In this document: piece after piece, positions 32,526 to 40,660 of the stretch
How positions within the stretch are numbered: the stretch's first letter is position 1
How the letters are laid out: each line of letters begins with the position of its first letter
Assembly (NCBI GenBank): GCA_002395225.1
Contig: DGWH01000168.1
Coordinates: forward strand, 1-43,784
Reading direction: 5' to 3'
Length of the DNA: 43,784 nt
Origin: Christensenella sp. UBA4263
GTDB lineage: Bacteria; Bacillota; Clostridia; Christensenellales; Aristaeellaceae
Notes under the pieces: model-generated
Told to the model about the DNA's origin: nothing
What the model saw: only the letters and a program-made list of their open reading frames with translations
Database searches by the model: none
Translations under genes and position numbers: made by a program

Positions 32526-33811
32526 GTGAGAGTACGATTCGGAAACTGCGGCTGAACTTCATCCGTTCGGCCATGCTGACACTGGTGGGTGTCATGCTGG
32601 GCATCTCCGGATTAATCTTTTTAACCAATGCTTGGCTGACACGGCAGAACATCCGGAACATTCTGGATTACCTGATCGAGAATGACGGCCGGATTACGTC
32701 GGCTGAACCGATAAAGCCGGGAGAGGCCGGATATGACTACTCGCTGTTCCATTTTCTTTCGGAAATTGTGAACAGCGATGAAGAAAATGTCTACCGGTCT
32801 CCGGAATTTCGCTTTACCACCCGGTATTTTGCGGTAAAATTTGACGCAGAGGAAAAACTGGTGGAGATTCTGGATAACCACATTTCCAGCGTCACGGAGG
32901 AGGAAGCGGAGAGCTATGGCCGGGCAGCACTGAAACGGCGGCGGAAATTCGGTCGGTACAGGTCGTATTACTATCAGGTGGGCGAAAAGGCAGATGGTTC
33001 CTCCATTGTGGTCTTTCTGGACAGCTGGATTCAGGTGCGGGCCAATGACCGGCTGCTTTATTCGGTGTTCATCATGATTGGCTTCGGGGTCATCGTGACG
33101 TTTGTGATCGTCTGGCTGATTTCAGGCAGTGCGATCCGTGCGGAACTCAAGAATGCCCAATTGCAGAAGCAGTTTATCACGGATGCCAGTCATGAACTGA
33201 AAACACCGCTGGCGGTGATCAAGGCCAATACGGAAATGCAGGAGATGCTGGACGGGGAATCGGAGTGGACACAGAGCACCCTGCGTCAGGTGGAGCGGCT
33301 CAGCGGCCTGATCGCCAATCTGGTGCTGATTACCCGGACCCAGGAAAAGGAAAAAGGAGACCGGACGGAAACCAATGTGACGCGGGCGGTGCTTGAAACC
33401 ATCCAGACGTTTTCACCGGTAGCCAGAAATGAACATAAGACGATGACACAGTCCGTGGAGGAGCACGTGACGATGAAAGCGGTGGAGAGTGAAATTCGCC
33501 AGCTGACCTCGCTGCTCCTTGACAATGCCATCAAGTACTGCGATCCGGAGGGAACGGTTCAGGTGACCCTTCAGAAACGCGGAAAGGGCATCAGCCTTGT
33601 GGTCGCCAATGACTATAAGGAAGGGAAAGACGTGGACTATCATCTGTTTTTTGAGCGGTTTTACCGAAAGGATGAGAGCCATAATGCGGACCAGGGCGGA
33701 TACGGCATCGGCCTGTCCATTGCCGAGAACCTGGTGGAACACTATAAGGGTTCCCTGACCGCAAAGTGGAACGGCGGAAAGATCTACTTTACCGCCATCC
33801 TGAAGGAATAG
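32522..33811 (+). CDS. sensor histidine kinase
   Basis: Membrane sensor paired with the adjacent regulator. Spans lie at about residues 16-37 and 180-202, with an extracytoplasmic domain of about 140 residues rich in Glu, Tyr and Arg in between. There is no clear HAMP domain; the linker to the dimerisation helix is short. FITDASHELKTPLAVIKANTEM carries His224. The ATPase has LLLDNAIKYCD (N box), YGIGLSIAENLVEHYKGSL (G2) and a closing sheet. The length of 429 residues is normal. The stimulus is unknown; the ligand domain is not recognised. Confidence 0.94.
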   Translation: MSESTIRKLRLNFIRSAMLTLVGVMLGISGLIFLTNAWLTRQNIRNILDYLIENDGRITSAEPIKPGEAGYDYSLFHFLSEIVNSDEENVYRSPEFRFTTRYFAVKFDAEEKLVEILDNHISSVTEEEAESYGRAALKRRRKFGRYRSYYYQVGEKADGSSIVVFLDSWIQVRANDRLLYSVFIMIGFGVIVTFVIVWLISGSAIRAELKNAQLQKQFITDASHELKTPLAVIKANTEMQEMLDGESEWTQSTLRQVERLSGLIANLVLITRTQEKEKGDRTETNVTRAVLETIQTFSPVARNEHKTMTQSVEEHVTMKAVESEIRQLTSLLLDNAIKYCDPEGTVQVTLQKRGKGISLVVANDYKEGKDVDYHLFFERFYRKDESHNADQGGYGIGLSIAENLVEHYKGSLTAKWNGGKIYFTAILKE

Positions 33812-33825
33812 GACAGGTCTGAAAC

Positions 33826-33853
33826 AAAAAAGCACCTTCCCTGCGGAAGGTGC
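33826..33853. repeat. strong hairpin with A-run after the kinase gene
   Basis: AAAAAA (33826-33831), GCACCTTCC (33832-33840), loop CTGC, GGAAGGTGC (33845-33853): a 9-bp perfect stem. No T-run follows on plus, but on the minus strand it is a textbook terminator. It may still stop or stabilise the kinase transcript. Confidence 0.7.
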
Positions 33854-33900
33854 CGGAATCAGGCGGATGATCACAGTTGGCTTGATGAGGAGGCAAAGGA

Positions 33901-34407
33901 ATGGACAGGGACCGCGTCGTGCGTCTGACGGATGAGATCTATGACCGGATCGAGGATCCGGCCTGGCGAATCCGGGCCATCAGCCATTCCCATGCCGTGG
34001 CATCGCTGGCGGCCCTGCTGGCCAGGGTGCGGGGGCTGGATGCGGAACTGGCGGCCCTGTGCGGTCAGCTGCACGATCTGGCGGCCTATGAACGCCTTTC
34101 CTATGACAATCATGCCGCCCTTGGCGCGGAGCGGGCAGTGCAGTTCCTGAGGGAACTGGGCGAACAGGATGAATCCGTGCTGTGCCTGGTCCATTCTGCC
34201 ATTCTCCGCCATGATGATCTGGGGAAAACGGACGGGCCCATGGATGAGGTGCTGAAGGATGCGGACCTGCTGGACAATGCGCAGCTCCGGGCACCGGAGA
34301 AGCTGAGGCCTGAGGAAATCAAAAGGCTTTGCCGGGTATTTGAGGAACTGGGAATCAGGCAGAATCCCTATGGGGCTGGTCAGGCAACGGTCCCGAATAG
34401 CATCTGA
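33901..34407 (+). CDS. HD-domain phosphohydrolase family protein
   Basis: Probable metal-dependent phosphohydrolase of the small HD family. The HD-type ligands are ISHSHAVASLAALL (His), CGQLHDLAAY (His-Asp) and, further on, VHSAILRHDDLG and KDADLLDNA (Asp). 168 residues form a single domain. Substrate unknown. GAGGAGG lies just upstream of the ATG at 33901. It converges on the transporter gene and their ends overlap by 28 bases, so no terminator lies between them. Confidence 0.82.
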   Translation: MDRDRVVRLTDEIYDRIEDPAWRIRAISHSHAVASLAALLARVRGLDAELAALCGQLHDLAAYERLSYDNHAALGAERAVQFLRELGEQDESVLCLVHSAILRHDDLGKTDGPMDEVLKDADLLDNAQLRAPEKLRPEEIKRLCRVFEELGIRQNPYGAGQATVPNSI

Positions 34408-35324
34408 AACAGCAGAAGCATCAGCGGCATGGTCAGGACACAGGCGAACATGGAGAGAACATTATACACGCTGCATTCAAAGGGGTGCTGATTATAAAGG
34501 ACGGCCAGCTGGGAAACGGTGGCTGCCGGCGGTGCACAGGTGGAGATAAAGAAGACGGTCATGACCTTGAAAAGGCCGGGAAACCGGGTGAGAAAACCGG
34601 TCAGGCCGAAAAGAATCAGCACCACGGCCGGCATCAGGACCAGACGCCCGAGGGAAATCAGATACCCCCGCTTCATGGTCAGAACCTGCCGCAGGTTCTT
34701 GCCGGCGATGACGATGCCGATGACCAGCATGGAAGAGGGGCCGACCATACCGGCAAGGCCGGACATGGCCGTGTCAACGACTTCGGGCATATGCAGCTGA
34801 AACACGCAGAAGAGCAGACCCAGAATCATGGCGATGATGTTGGGGTTTGAAATGATCCAGCGGAAATCAAACTGCCGTCTTCCGCTGATGGAGGAGAAGC
34901 CGTGGGTCCAGACGAACAGATTGAAGGGAACCTGGAGGGCACTGGCATAGAAAACATACTCGCTCCCCATCATCATGTTGATCAGCGGGAGCATCAGGTT
35001 GCCGACGTTTCCGTAGATCAGGGAGCAGATTTCAATGCTGTTGAGGCCGAGCGGCCGCCGGAGCAGCGAGGTCAGCAGAATCCAGACGCTGTAAATCACA
35101 AAACCGGCCAGCATGACGGCAAGAAAGCCGGTTATCCGTTCAGGGGTGATCTGGATCTGGAAGGAACGGAAGATCAGGCAGGGCTGCAGGACGTAGATGA
35201 CCAGGCTTGAAAGGGTGCGCCCCTCCTTGCTTTCAATCACGTGCAGCTTGACGATGAGATAGCCGACGATGACCATGAGCATCATGGACAGGAGCCGGCT
35301 CATAAGTATTAAGGCAGTATCCAT
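34380..35324 (-). CDS. auxin efflux carrier (AEC) family transporter
   Basis: Secondary transporter of the AEC/BART superfamily; bacterial members export or import organic acids such as malate. About ten spans in 314 residues, arranged as two halves. Typical segments: GYLIVKLHVIESKEGRTLSSLVIYVLQPCLIF, YGNVGNLMLPLI, NPNIIAMILGLLF, LVIGIVIAGKNL and CAPPAATVSQLAVLY. GGAGG precedes the ATG on the minus strand. It is transcribed alone from a good promoter. The substrate cannot be read. Confidence 0.9.
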   Translation of the reverse strand: MDTALILMSRLLSMMLMVIVGYLIVKLHVIESKEGRTLSSLVIYVLQPCLIFRSFQIQITPERITGFLAVMLAGFVIYSVWILLTSLLRRPLGLNSIEICSLIYGNVGNLMLPLINMMMGSEYVFYASALQVPFNLFVWTHGFSSISGRRQFDFRWIISNPNIIAMILGLLFCVFQLHMPEVVDTAMSGLAGMVGPSSMLVIGIVIAGKNLRQVLTMKRGYLISLGRLVLMPAVVLILFGLTGFLTRFPGLFKVMTVFFISTCAPPAATVSQLAVLYNQHPFECSVYNVLSMFACVLTMPLMLLLFQMLFGTVA

Positions 35325-35362
35325 ATTTCCTCCAGTTGCAGTTAAACGGGCAATTACGGTGC

Positions 35363-35391
35363 ATTGTACCCTTTTTCTCCGGAATGGTCAA
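35363..35391 (-). promoter_or_regulatory. promoter of the AEC transporter
   Basis: On the minus strand TTGACC (35391-35386), 17-base spacer, TACAAT (35368-35363). The leader is about 30 bases. Confidence 0.8.
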
Positions 35392-35427
35392 TCCTGAATC
35401 GCGGGATTATGGACATTGCGCGAAGAA

Positions 35428-35456
35428 TTGAAACGGGCCTGGATCTGTGGTAGAAT
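35428..35456 (+). promoter_or_regulatory. promoter of the VOC-SGNH-MBOAT-FkbH-ACP cluster
   Basis: TTGAAA (35428-35433), 17-base spacer, TAGAAT (35451-35456), about 50 bases before the first gene. No other strong promoter or terminator is seen until 41.45 kb, so the six genes may be one transcript. Confidence 0.75.
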
Positions 35457-35511
35457 TCTTCGAAAAGGGAAATGCAGCGTTTTACAGAAAAAGGACAGGG
35501 GGTTCTTAAGC

Positions 35512-35919
35512 ATGCTGACTTTCCATCATGTGGGTTATCTTGTGAAGAGCATGAATAAGAGCATAGGCGCCTTTGAAACGCTGGGGTATTCGTTGGTGAG
35601 GCCGCCGGCAGAGGACGGCATACGCCGGGCGCTGATTGCGTTTATGCAGAAAGACGGGATCCGGATTGAACTGATTCAGCCCATGGACCGGGAATCGCCG
35701 GTTTACGGGCTGCTGAAACACTATAAGAATGCGCCGTATCACCTCTGTTATGAAACGGACGATTTTGACGGGGACCTCTGTCGGCTGGAAGCGGAAGGCT
35801 TTACGCGCTTTACGGAAACACAGCCGGCGCCCTGCATGGGAAACCGGAATGTGGTCTTTCTGATGAATGCCGCTATCGGGATGATTGAGCTTTATGATAA
35901 GGAGCTTTTTGGAATCTGA
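35512..35919 (+). CDS. VOC-superfamily protein (methylmalonyl-CoA epimerase-like)
   Basis: Single-domain vicinal-oxygen-chelate protein of 135 residues. The metal-site pattern of epimerase/glyoxalase members is visible: HHVGYLVKSMNKSIGAF, RIELIQP, HLCYETDDFD and MIELYDKE, supplying His, Glu, His and Glu. ATG 35512 is preceded by a GGGGG stretch; an upstream in-frame start at 35416 precedes the -35 box and is rejected. It heads a cluster with an acyl carrier protein, so it may epimerise or rearrange an ACP- or CoA-bound hydroxyacyl unit. That role is inference. Confidence 0.82.
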   Translation: MLTFHHVGYLVKSMNKSIGAFETLGYSLVRPPAEDGIRRALIAFMQKDGIRIELIQPMDRESPVYGLLKHYKNAPYHLCYETDDFDGDLCRLEAEGFTRFTETQPAPCMGNRNVVFLMNAAIGMIELYDKELFGI

Positions 35920-36965
35920 TGATGGGAAGAATAGTGAAAGTGACAGGGAAGATCTGTCTTTCCGGCATCCTGGCATTTCTGGCGCTGACGCTGTTTTGCA
36001 TGGCGTATTATCATCTGCCGGCGCGGCTGGAGGATCCGGACGGGGTGACAGATTTTCGCTGGGCAGGACATGCGTTTTATTCCCGGGGAACGGAGGGATT
36101 TGCCGCGGGCCGGACCAACAACGAGGGGTATATCAATGAATCGGACTATCTCCCTGGGGATCCGGTAGATGTTCTGGTCATCGGCTCCTCGCATATGGAA
36201 GCGCTGCAGGTTCCCGAGAAGGAAAGCACCGCGGCCATTCTGAGAAAGCGTCTGCCGGACCTCGCCGTGTACAATGTGGGCCTGTCCAATCATGATTTTC
36301 TGACCTGTATGCGGCATCTGCCGGCAGCCCTGAATAAATACCATCCGGCCCGGTTTACGATCATTGAGACGGTGAACCTGATCTTCCCGGATTATGAGTT
36401 TGAAAGCATCCTGCGCAGAAACGAAACGGGCGGGACAGAACGCAGCAGAGTGTATGAACTGGTGCAGAAAAACCATTATCTGCGCCTTTTGTATTCGCAG
36501 CTGGAGAGTTACCGGAAATCGCAGGCCGGTGCGCAGGGGGACAATGCGGACAATATTTCCGATTCGCCGGATGCAGCGCCCAAAAACAGCGCCGAGGCAG
36601 TCGGCCGCTTTCTGTCGCAGCTGCATGATCTGGCACAGGCGGCGGGAACGAAAATCATTATTGCCTATCATCCGAAGGCGTCCATCAATGCAGACGGATC
36701 GCTGCAGGTATGGAGTGATGTGAGCACCATGCGTCAGTTCGATGAACTCTGTCATCAGCACGGGATCGGTTTTCTGGATCTCAGCGACCGGATTCAGACG
36801 GAGTATCAGCAGAGAAATGTGCTTCCTTACGGGTTTATCAATTCGGCAGTCGGCAGCGGACACTTCAATGCGGAGGGGCATCGGATGTTCGCGGATGAAC
36901 TGCTGCGTATCATGGAAGAGATGGAGCGGGCAGATTCGGCAGAGCGGTCTGAACCGTTAAGGTGA
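35919..36965 (+). CDS. membrane-anchored SGNH-hydrolase-like protein (DltD/AlgX-like partner of MBOAT)
   Basis: One N-terminal span (about residues 10-31) anchors an extracytoplasmic domain. The SGNH block I appears as VDVLVIGSSHMEAL with the candidate nucleophile Ser, NVGLSNHDF resembles block II, IIIAYHPKA a later strand, and SGHFNAEGH supplies the block V His (the usual Asp of DxxH is Asn here). Such proteins pair with MBOAT acyltransferases to move acyl groups onto cell-surface polymers. It overlaps the VOC stop and its own stop abuts the MBOAT start, so the three are coupled. The length of 348 residues is normal for this type. Confidence 0.78.
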   Translation: MMGRIVKVTGKICLSGILAFLALTLFCMAYYHLPARLEDPDGVTDFRWAGHAFYSRGTEGFAAGRTNNEGYINESDYLPGDPVDVLVIGSSHMEALQVPEKESTAAILRKRLPDLAVYNVGLSNHDFLTCMRHLPAALNKYHPARFTIIETVNLIFPDYEFESILRRNETGGTERSRVYELVQKNHYLRLLYSQLESYRKSQAGAQGDNADNISDSPDAAPKNSAEAVGRFLSQLHDLAQAAGTKIIIAYHPKASINADGSLQVWSDVSTMRQFDELCHQHGIGFLDLSDRIQTEYQQRNVLPYGFINSAVGSGHFNAEGHRMFADELLRIMEEMERADSAERSEPLR

Positions 36966-36970
36966 ACAGA

Positions 36971-38443
36971 ATGTCATTTAACGATCTTGGGTTTTATCCG
37001 TTTCTGCTGCTGATTCTCCTGGGCCTTTTTGGCGTGCAGGTTCTGATAAAAAAGGAACAGACGGCCCTGCTGATCCGCAAAATCCTGCTGCTTTTTTCCA
37101 GCTTTGCGGTCATCTGGTGTTACCGTCCGTCCTTCTGTCTGAGCACGGCCGCCGTGATTCTGATCACGTACGTTGGCGGAAGGCTCATTGAACGGGCAGG
37201 AACAGGGCGGATGCGGATTGCCGGTCTTTTCGTCACGGCGCTGGTTCTCTGGCTCGGCTATTTCAAATACTTCAGCTTCCTGCTGAACACCTTCTGCACG
37301 CTGATCGGCCAGCCCGGCACGCTGATCAGAATTGCGGCGCCGATCGGTATTTCCTTTTACATCTTTACGGCAGTAGGCTATCTTCTGGATGTGGCGTGGG
37401 AAAAGTATCCGGCAGAACGGAATCTCCTGAATCTGTCTCTGATGCTGGTTTTTTTCCCCAAGCTGCTGTGCGGCCCCCTTGTCCGGGGGGATGAATTCCT
37501 GCCGCAGCTCCGGGAAAACCGCCGGATGTCCGCGGACCGCTTCATGTCCGGCATTCAGCTGTTTGCCTTCGGTTTCTTTAAGAAGGTGGTTCTGGCCAAT
37601 CACATGGCCCGTTTTCTGGACAGTGTCTTTTTTGCCCCCTCGGCATTCAGCATGAGCACCCTGTGGCTGGCCATGCTGTCCAACATGCCGGCGCTGTACT
37701 TTGATTTTTCCGGATATTCGGATATGGCCATCGGCGTCAGCCGGATGATGGGCTATGATCTCCGGTCAAACTTCAATCTGCCGTTTATCACCACCAACAT
37801 CAGTGATTTCTGGAGCAGGTGGCATATAACGCTCACGGACTGGCTGCAGAGTTATCTGTTTAATCCGCTGGCTGTCCGGTTTCGCCGGATGATGGCCGGA
37901 AAACCCAAAGCCTTCCGGAAAAAGTATAAACTCCTGCCGGAATGCGCGGCTGCCGTGATCACCTTTTTTGTCAGCGGTGTCTGGCACGGAGTGGGGTTTA
38001 ATTTCGCCATTTTCGGACTGCTGCACGGTATCTTTTATGTGATTCAGAAAGTGTATGGACAGGCGCGGAAAGCAAAGGGAAAGGCCTCTGGCCTGCGCTT
38101 TGTGCCGGTCCTTGCCAGTTTTCTCCTGATCAACCTGATTCAGGTCTTTTTCAGGACAGAGACCCCCGGGGAAGCGGTGCGGTTTTATCAGGCGCTGATT
38201 GTCCCGCATGCCGGCGTCTTCTTCCCCTCGTTCTGGTGTCTGATCGGACTTGCCGCGCTCTGCGGAGAAATTATCCTGGCCCGGATGGAGCAGCGAAAAC
38301 AGGGCAGTGCCGAACTGAACGCGGTGCAGCCCCGTCTCAATCTCCGGACAGTTCCGGGGATGACGGCTCTGCTGTTTCTGATTGGCCTGGCACTGGCCCT
38401 TGGCTATTTCGGAGAATCGTATTTTGTCTATGAGCAGTTTTAA
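36971..38443 (+). CDS. MBOAT-family O-acyltransferase (AlgI/DltB-like)
   Basis: Polytopic membrane acyltransferase that carries an acyl group across the membrane for transfer to a surface glycan or teichoic acid. About ten or eleven spans. Diagnostic segments: IGISFYIFTAVGYLLDV, FFPKLLCGPLVRGDEFLPQL, DFSGYSDMAIGVSRMMGYDL, NFNLPF, DFWSRWHITLTDWLQSYLF and SGVWHGVGFNF with the catalytic His at about residue 339. The length of 490 residues is standard. ATG 36971 follows AAGGTGA (36959-36965) by 5 bases; GTG 36962 lies within that site. It sits directly before the FkbH-like and ACP genes. Confidence 0.93.
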   Translation: MSFNDLGFYPFLLLILLGLFGVQVLIKKEQTALLIRKILLLFSSFAVIWCYRPSFCLSTAAVILITYVGGRLIERAGTGRMRIAGLFVTALVLWLGYFKYFSFLLNTFCTLIGQPGTLIRIAAPIGISFYIFTAVGYLLDVAWEKYPAERNLLNLSLMLVFFPKLLCGPLVRGDEFLPQLRENRRMSADRFMSGIQLFAFGFFKKVVLANHMARFLDSVFFAPSAFSMSTLWLAMLSNMPALYFDFSGYSDMAIGVSRMMGYDLRSNFNLPFITTNISDFWSRWHITLTDWLQSYLFNPLAVRFRRMMAGKPKAFRKKYKLLPECAAAVITFFVSGVWHGVGFNFAIFGLLHGIFYVIQKVYGQARKAKGKASGLRFVPVLASFLLINLIQVFFRTETPGEAVRFYQALIVPHAGVFFPSFWCLIGLAALCGEIILARMEQRKQGSAELNAVQPRLNLRTVPGMTALLFLIGLALALGYFGESYFVYEQF

Positions 38444-38535
38444 CGCCCGCTGGACAGGAACGGCGTTGTTCAAATCCCGTTTTCAGACCAGACCGCTCAG
38501 GCAAATGACAGGCATGAGGCCTGAGAAGGAGGAAC

Positions 38536-40329
38536 ATGTTGAAAGAACTGGAATATCCGTTTGATGCCTCTGCCATTCTGCAGAGAAAGAAGAAACTCCG
38601 GAGGGAACTGCTGGCACAGAAAACGGCGCGTCTGCCCAAACGGATTGCCATTCTGGGCGGATACACGACCAGTGATATCCGTCAGATGCTGGAGCTGTTT
38701 CTGCTGGATCAGGGAATAGAGCCGGAATTCTATGAGTCCGAATACAATCAGTTTTATCAGGAGGCGATGTTTCCGGAGGAGGAACTGCTGGGTTTCCATC
38801 CGGATATCATCTATGTCTGTACCTGCAACCGGAATGTCTCAAGGATGCCCGGTCTCAGGGACACCCCTGAACAGATTGAGGAGATGCTTCGGAGTGAGTA
38901 TGAACGCTTCTGCGGCATGTGGGACCATCTGAGGGAAACCTTTCACTGTCCCATTCTCCAGAACAACATGGAAATGCCCGTTTACCGCCTGATGGGCAAC
39001 CGGGATGCGTGGGATGTTCACGGGGCGGTGCATTATCTGACCAGGCTCAATCTCCTTTTTGCCGAATACGCAGGCGCGCATGAGTCTTTCTATCTGGTGG
39101 ATATCAACTATCTCTCCGCCGATTATGGCCTGCGCCAGTGGTCGGATCCGTTTTACTGGCATATGTACAAGTATGCGGTCAACGTCAACGCCATCCCGTA
39201 TCTGGCATCAAGCGTGTCTAATATCATCAAGTCGCTTTTCGGGAAGAACAAAAAGGGGCTTGTGCTGGATCTGGACAACACCCTCTGGGGCGGCGTGATC
39301 GGGGATGACGGCGTGGAAAACATTGAACTGGGGCAGGAAACCTCCGTGGGTCAGGCGTACCTGGAATTTCAGCGGTATCTGAAAGCACAGAAAGACCTGG
39401 GGATTGTCCTCAATGTCAATTCCAAGAATGATGAAAGCAATGCGCTGGCGGGACTCCGGCATCCCTCGGGGGTGCTGCGTCCCGAGGATTTCATCGTGAT
39501 CCGGGCCAACTGGGAACCTAAGGACAGAAATTTCGAGGAGATTGCGGATGCTCTTTCCCTGCTGCCGGAGAGTCTGGTCTTTGTGGATGACAATCCGGCA
39601 GAGCGGCATATCGTCAGGGAACAGATTCCGGGAGTAGCCGCGCCGGAAATCGGTGAGGTCTATCAGTATATCATCAATCTGGACCGGAACGGCTACTTCG
39701 AGACGACGGTCTTTTCCGGGGATGATCTTGAGCGAAATGAGATGTATCGTTCAAACGCCCAGAGACGGATGAAGGAAAAGCAGTTTCCGGATTACCATGC
39801 GTATCTCAGGAGCCTTGAGATGAAGGCGGAGATCCGCGCGTTTGAGCCCATGGTCATGGCGCGTGTGGCGCAGCTGACCAACAAGAGCAATCAGTTCAAT
39901 CTGACGACCCGGCGGTATACGAAAGATGAAATTGAACAGCTTTGGCAGCAGCCGGACCGGCTGACGCTGTACGGCCGCCTTTCGGACTGTTTCGGAGACA
40001 ACGGAGTGGTCTCCGTGGTCATCGGACGTCTTGAGGGGGACACCTGTCACATTGATCTCTGGCTGATGAGCTGCCGGGTGCTGAAAAGAGAGATGGAGAC
40101 GGCCATGATGGATGTCCTGTTCATAAAATGCCGGGACAGGGGCATCCGCCGGGTCCTGGGGTACTACTATCCGACGGCAAAGAACGGAATGGTCCGTGAC
40201 TTTTATGCGCATCAGGGCTTTACAAAGATTCGGGAGGATGCAGACGGGAGTACGCTCTGGGAGTATGTGATTCCGGAGCGGCCGGAGGCACGGCAGGATG
40301 TCATCCACATTGAAACAGATCAGGCCTGA
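38536..40329 (+). CDS. FkbH-like HAD-IIIC protein (glyceryl-ACP-type loading enzyme)
   Basis: Three parts are seen. The N-terminal region (about 1-230) is SGNH-like as in other FkbH-like proteins (RIAILGGYTTSDIRQML; HPDIIYV). The HAD subclass IIIC domain has GLVLDLDNTLWGGVIGDDG with Asp245 and Asp247, VNSKND, and LVFVDDNPAER. The C-terminal GNAT-like domain (about 430-597) has RVAQLTNKSNQFNLTTRRY, DLWLMSCRVLKREME and GYYYPTAKNGMVRDFY. FkbH relatives move a glyceryl group from 1,3-bisphosphoglycerate to an ACP thiol. The ACP gene follows at once, which fits. At 597 residues it is the long form. GAAGGAGG precedes the ATG, next to a CTCAGGC/GCCTGAG hairpin at 38496-38525. Confidence 0.9.
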   Translation: MLKELEYPFDASAILQRKKKLRRELLAQKTARLPKRIAILGGYTTSDIRQMLELFLLDQGIEPEFYESEYNQFYQEAMFPEEELLGFHPDIIYVCTCNRNVSRMPGLRDTPEQIEEMLRSEYERFCGMWDHLRETFHCPILQNNMEMPVYRLMGNRDAWDVHGAVHYLTRLNLLFAEYAGAHESFYLVDINYLSADYGLRQWSDPFYWHMYKYAVNVNAIPYLASSVSNIIKSLFGKNKKGLVLDLDNTLWGGVIGDDGVENIELGQETSVGQAYLEFQRYLKAQKDLGIVLNVNSKNDESNALAGLRHPSGVLRPEDFIVIRANWEPKDRNFEEIADALSLLPESLVFVDDNPAERHIVREQIPGVAAPEIGEVYQYIINLDRNGYFETTVFSGDDLERNEMYRSNAQRRMKEKQFPDYHAYLRSLEMKAEIRAFEPMVMARVAQLTNKSNQFNLTTRRYTKDEIEQLWQQPDRLTLYGRLSDCFGDNGVVSVVIGRLEGDTCHIDLWLMSCRVLKREMETAMMDVLFIKCRDRGIRRVLGYYYPTAKNGMVRDFYAHQGFTKIREDADGSTLWEYVIPERPEARQDVIHIETDQA

Positions 40330-40360
40330 ATGATTGGAATCAGAAAAGGAGAAAACAGAC

Positions 40361-40603
40361 ATGACGAGAGCAGACATTTACCGGAAACTGGATGAGGTTT
40401 TTCAGGATGTATTTGATGATGAGAGCATCCATGTAAGCGATGAGACAACCGCAAATGACATCGAGGACTGGGATTCCCTTGAACACATCAACCTGATGGT
40501 TGCCGTGGAAAATGCCTTCGGGATCAAGTTCAACATGGGACAGATCGGAAGCCTCAAGAATGTTGGAGAGATGGTTGATCTGATCGAGAAGAAAGTCGGG
40601 TAA
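40361..40603 (+). CDS. acyl carrier protein
   Basis: 80-residue acidic four-helix carrier. The phosphopantetheine site DWDSLEHINLMVAVE has Ser39, and FGIKF and VGEMVDLIEKK are typical of helix II-III and the end. Its lone position after the FkbH-like gene, away from fatty acid synthesis genes, marks it as a dedicated carrier for this cluster, comparable to DltC. ATG 40361 follows AAAAGGAG (40344-40351) by 9 bases; TTG 40334 lies before that site. Confidence 0.94.
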   Translation: MTRADIYRKLDEVFQDVFDDESIHVSDETTANDIEDWDSLEHINLMVAVENAFGIKFNMGQIGSLKNVGEMVDLIEKKVG

Positions 40604-40660
40604 AATCGTTTTGCCGTTCTGAGGCGGAGCGCTTTCCGGCGGAGGAAAGGGTGAAAAAGG

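Noticed and set aside
35416..35511. An N-terminal extension of the VOC protein
   Set aside because: The upstream frame includes the promoter boxes and the ribosome site of the ATG at 35512.
35512..40603. Calling the cluster a true dlt operon
   Set aside because: There is no DltA-type adenylation domain, and the loader is an FkbH-like HAD protein, so the donor is unlikely to be D-alanine.
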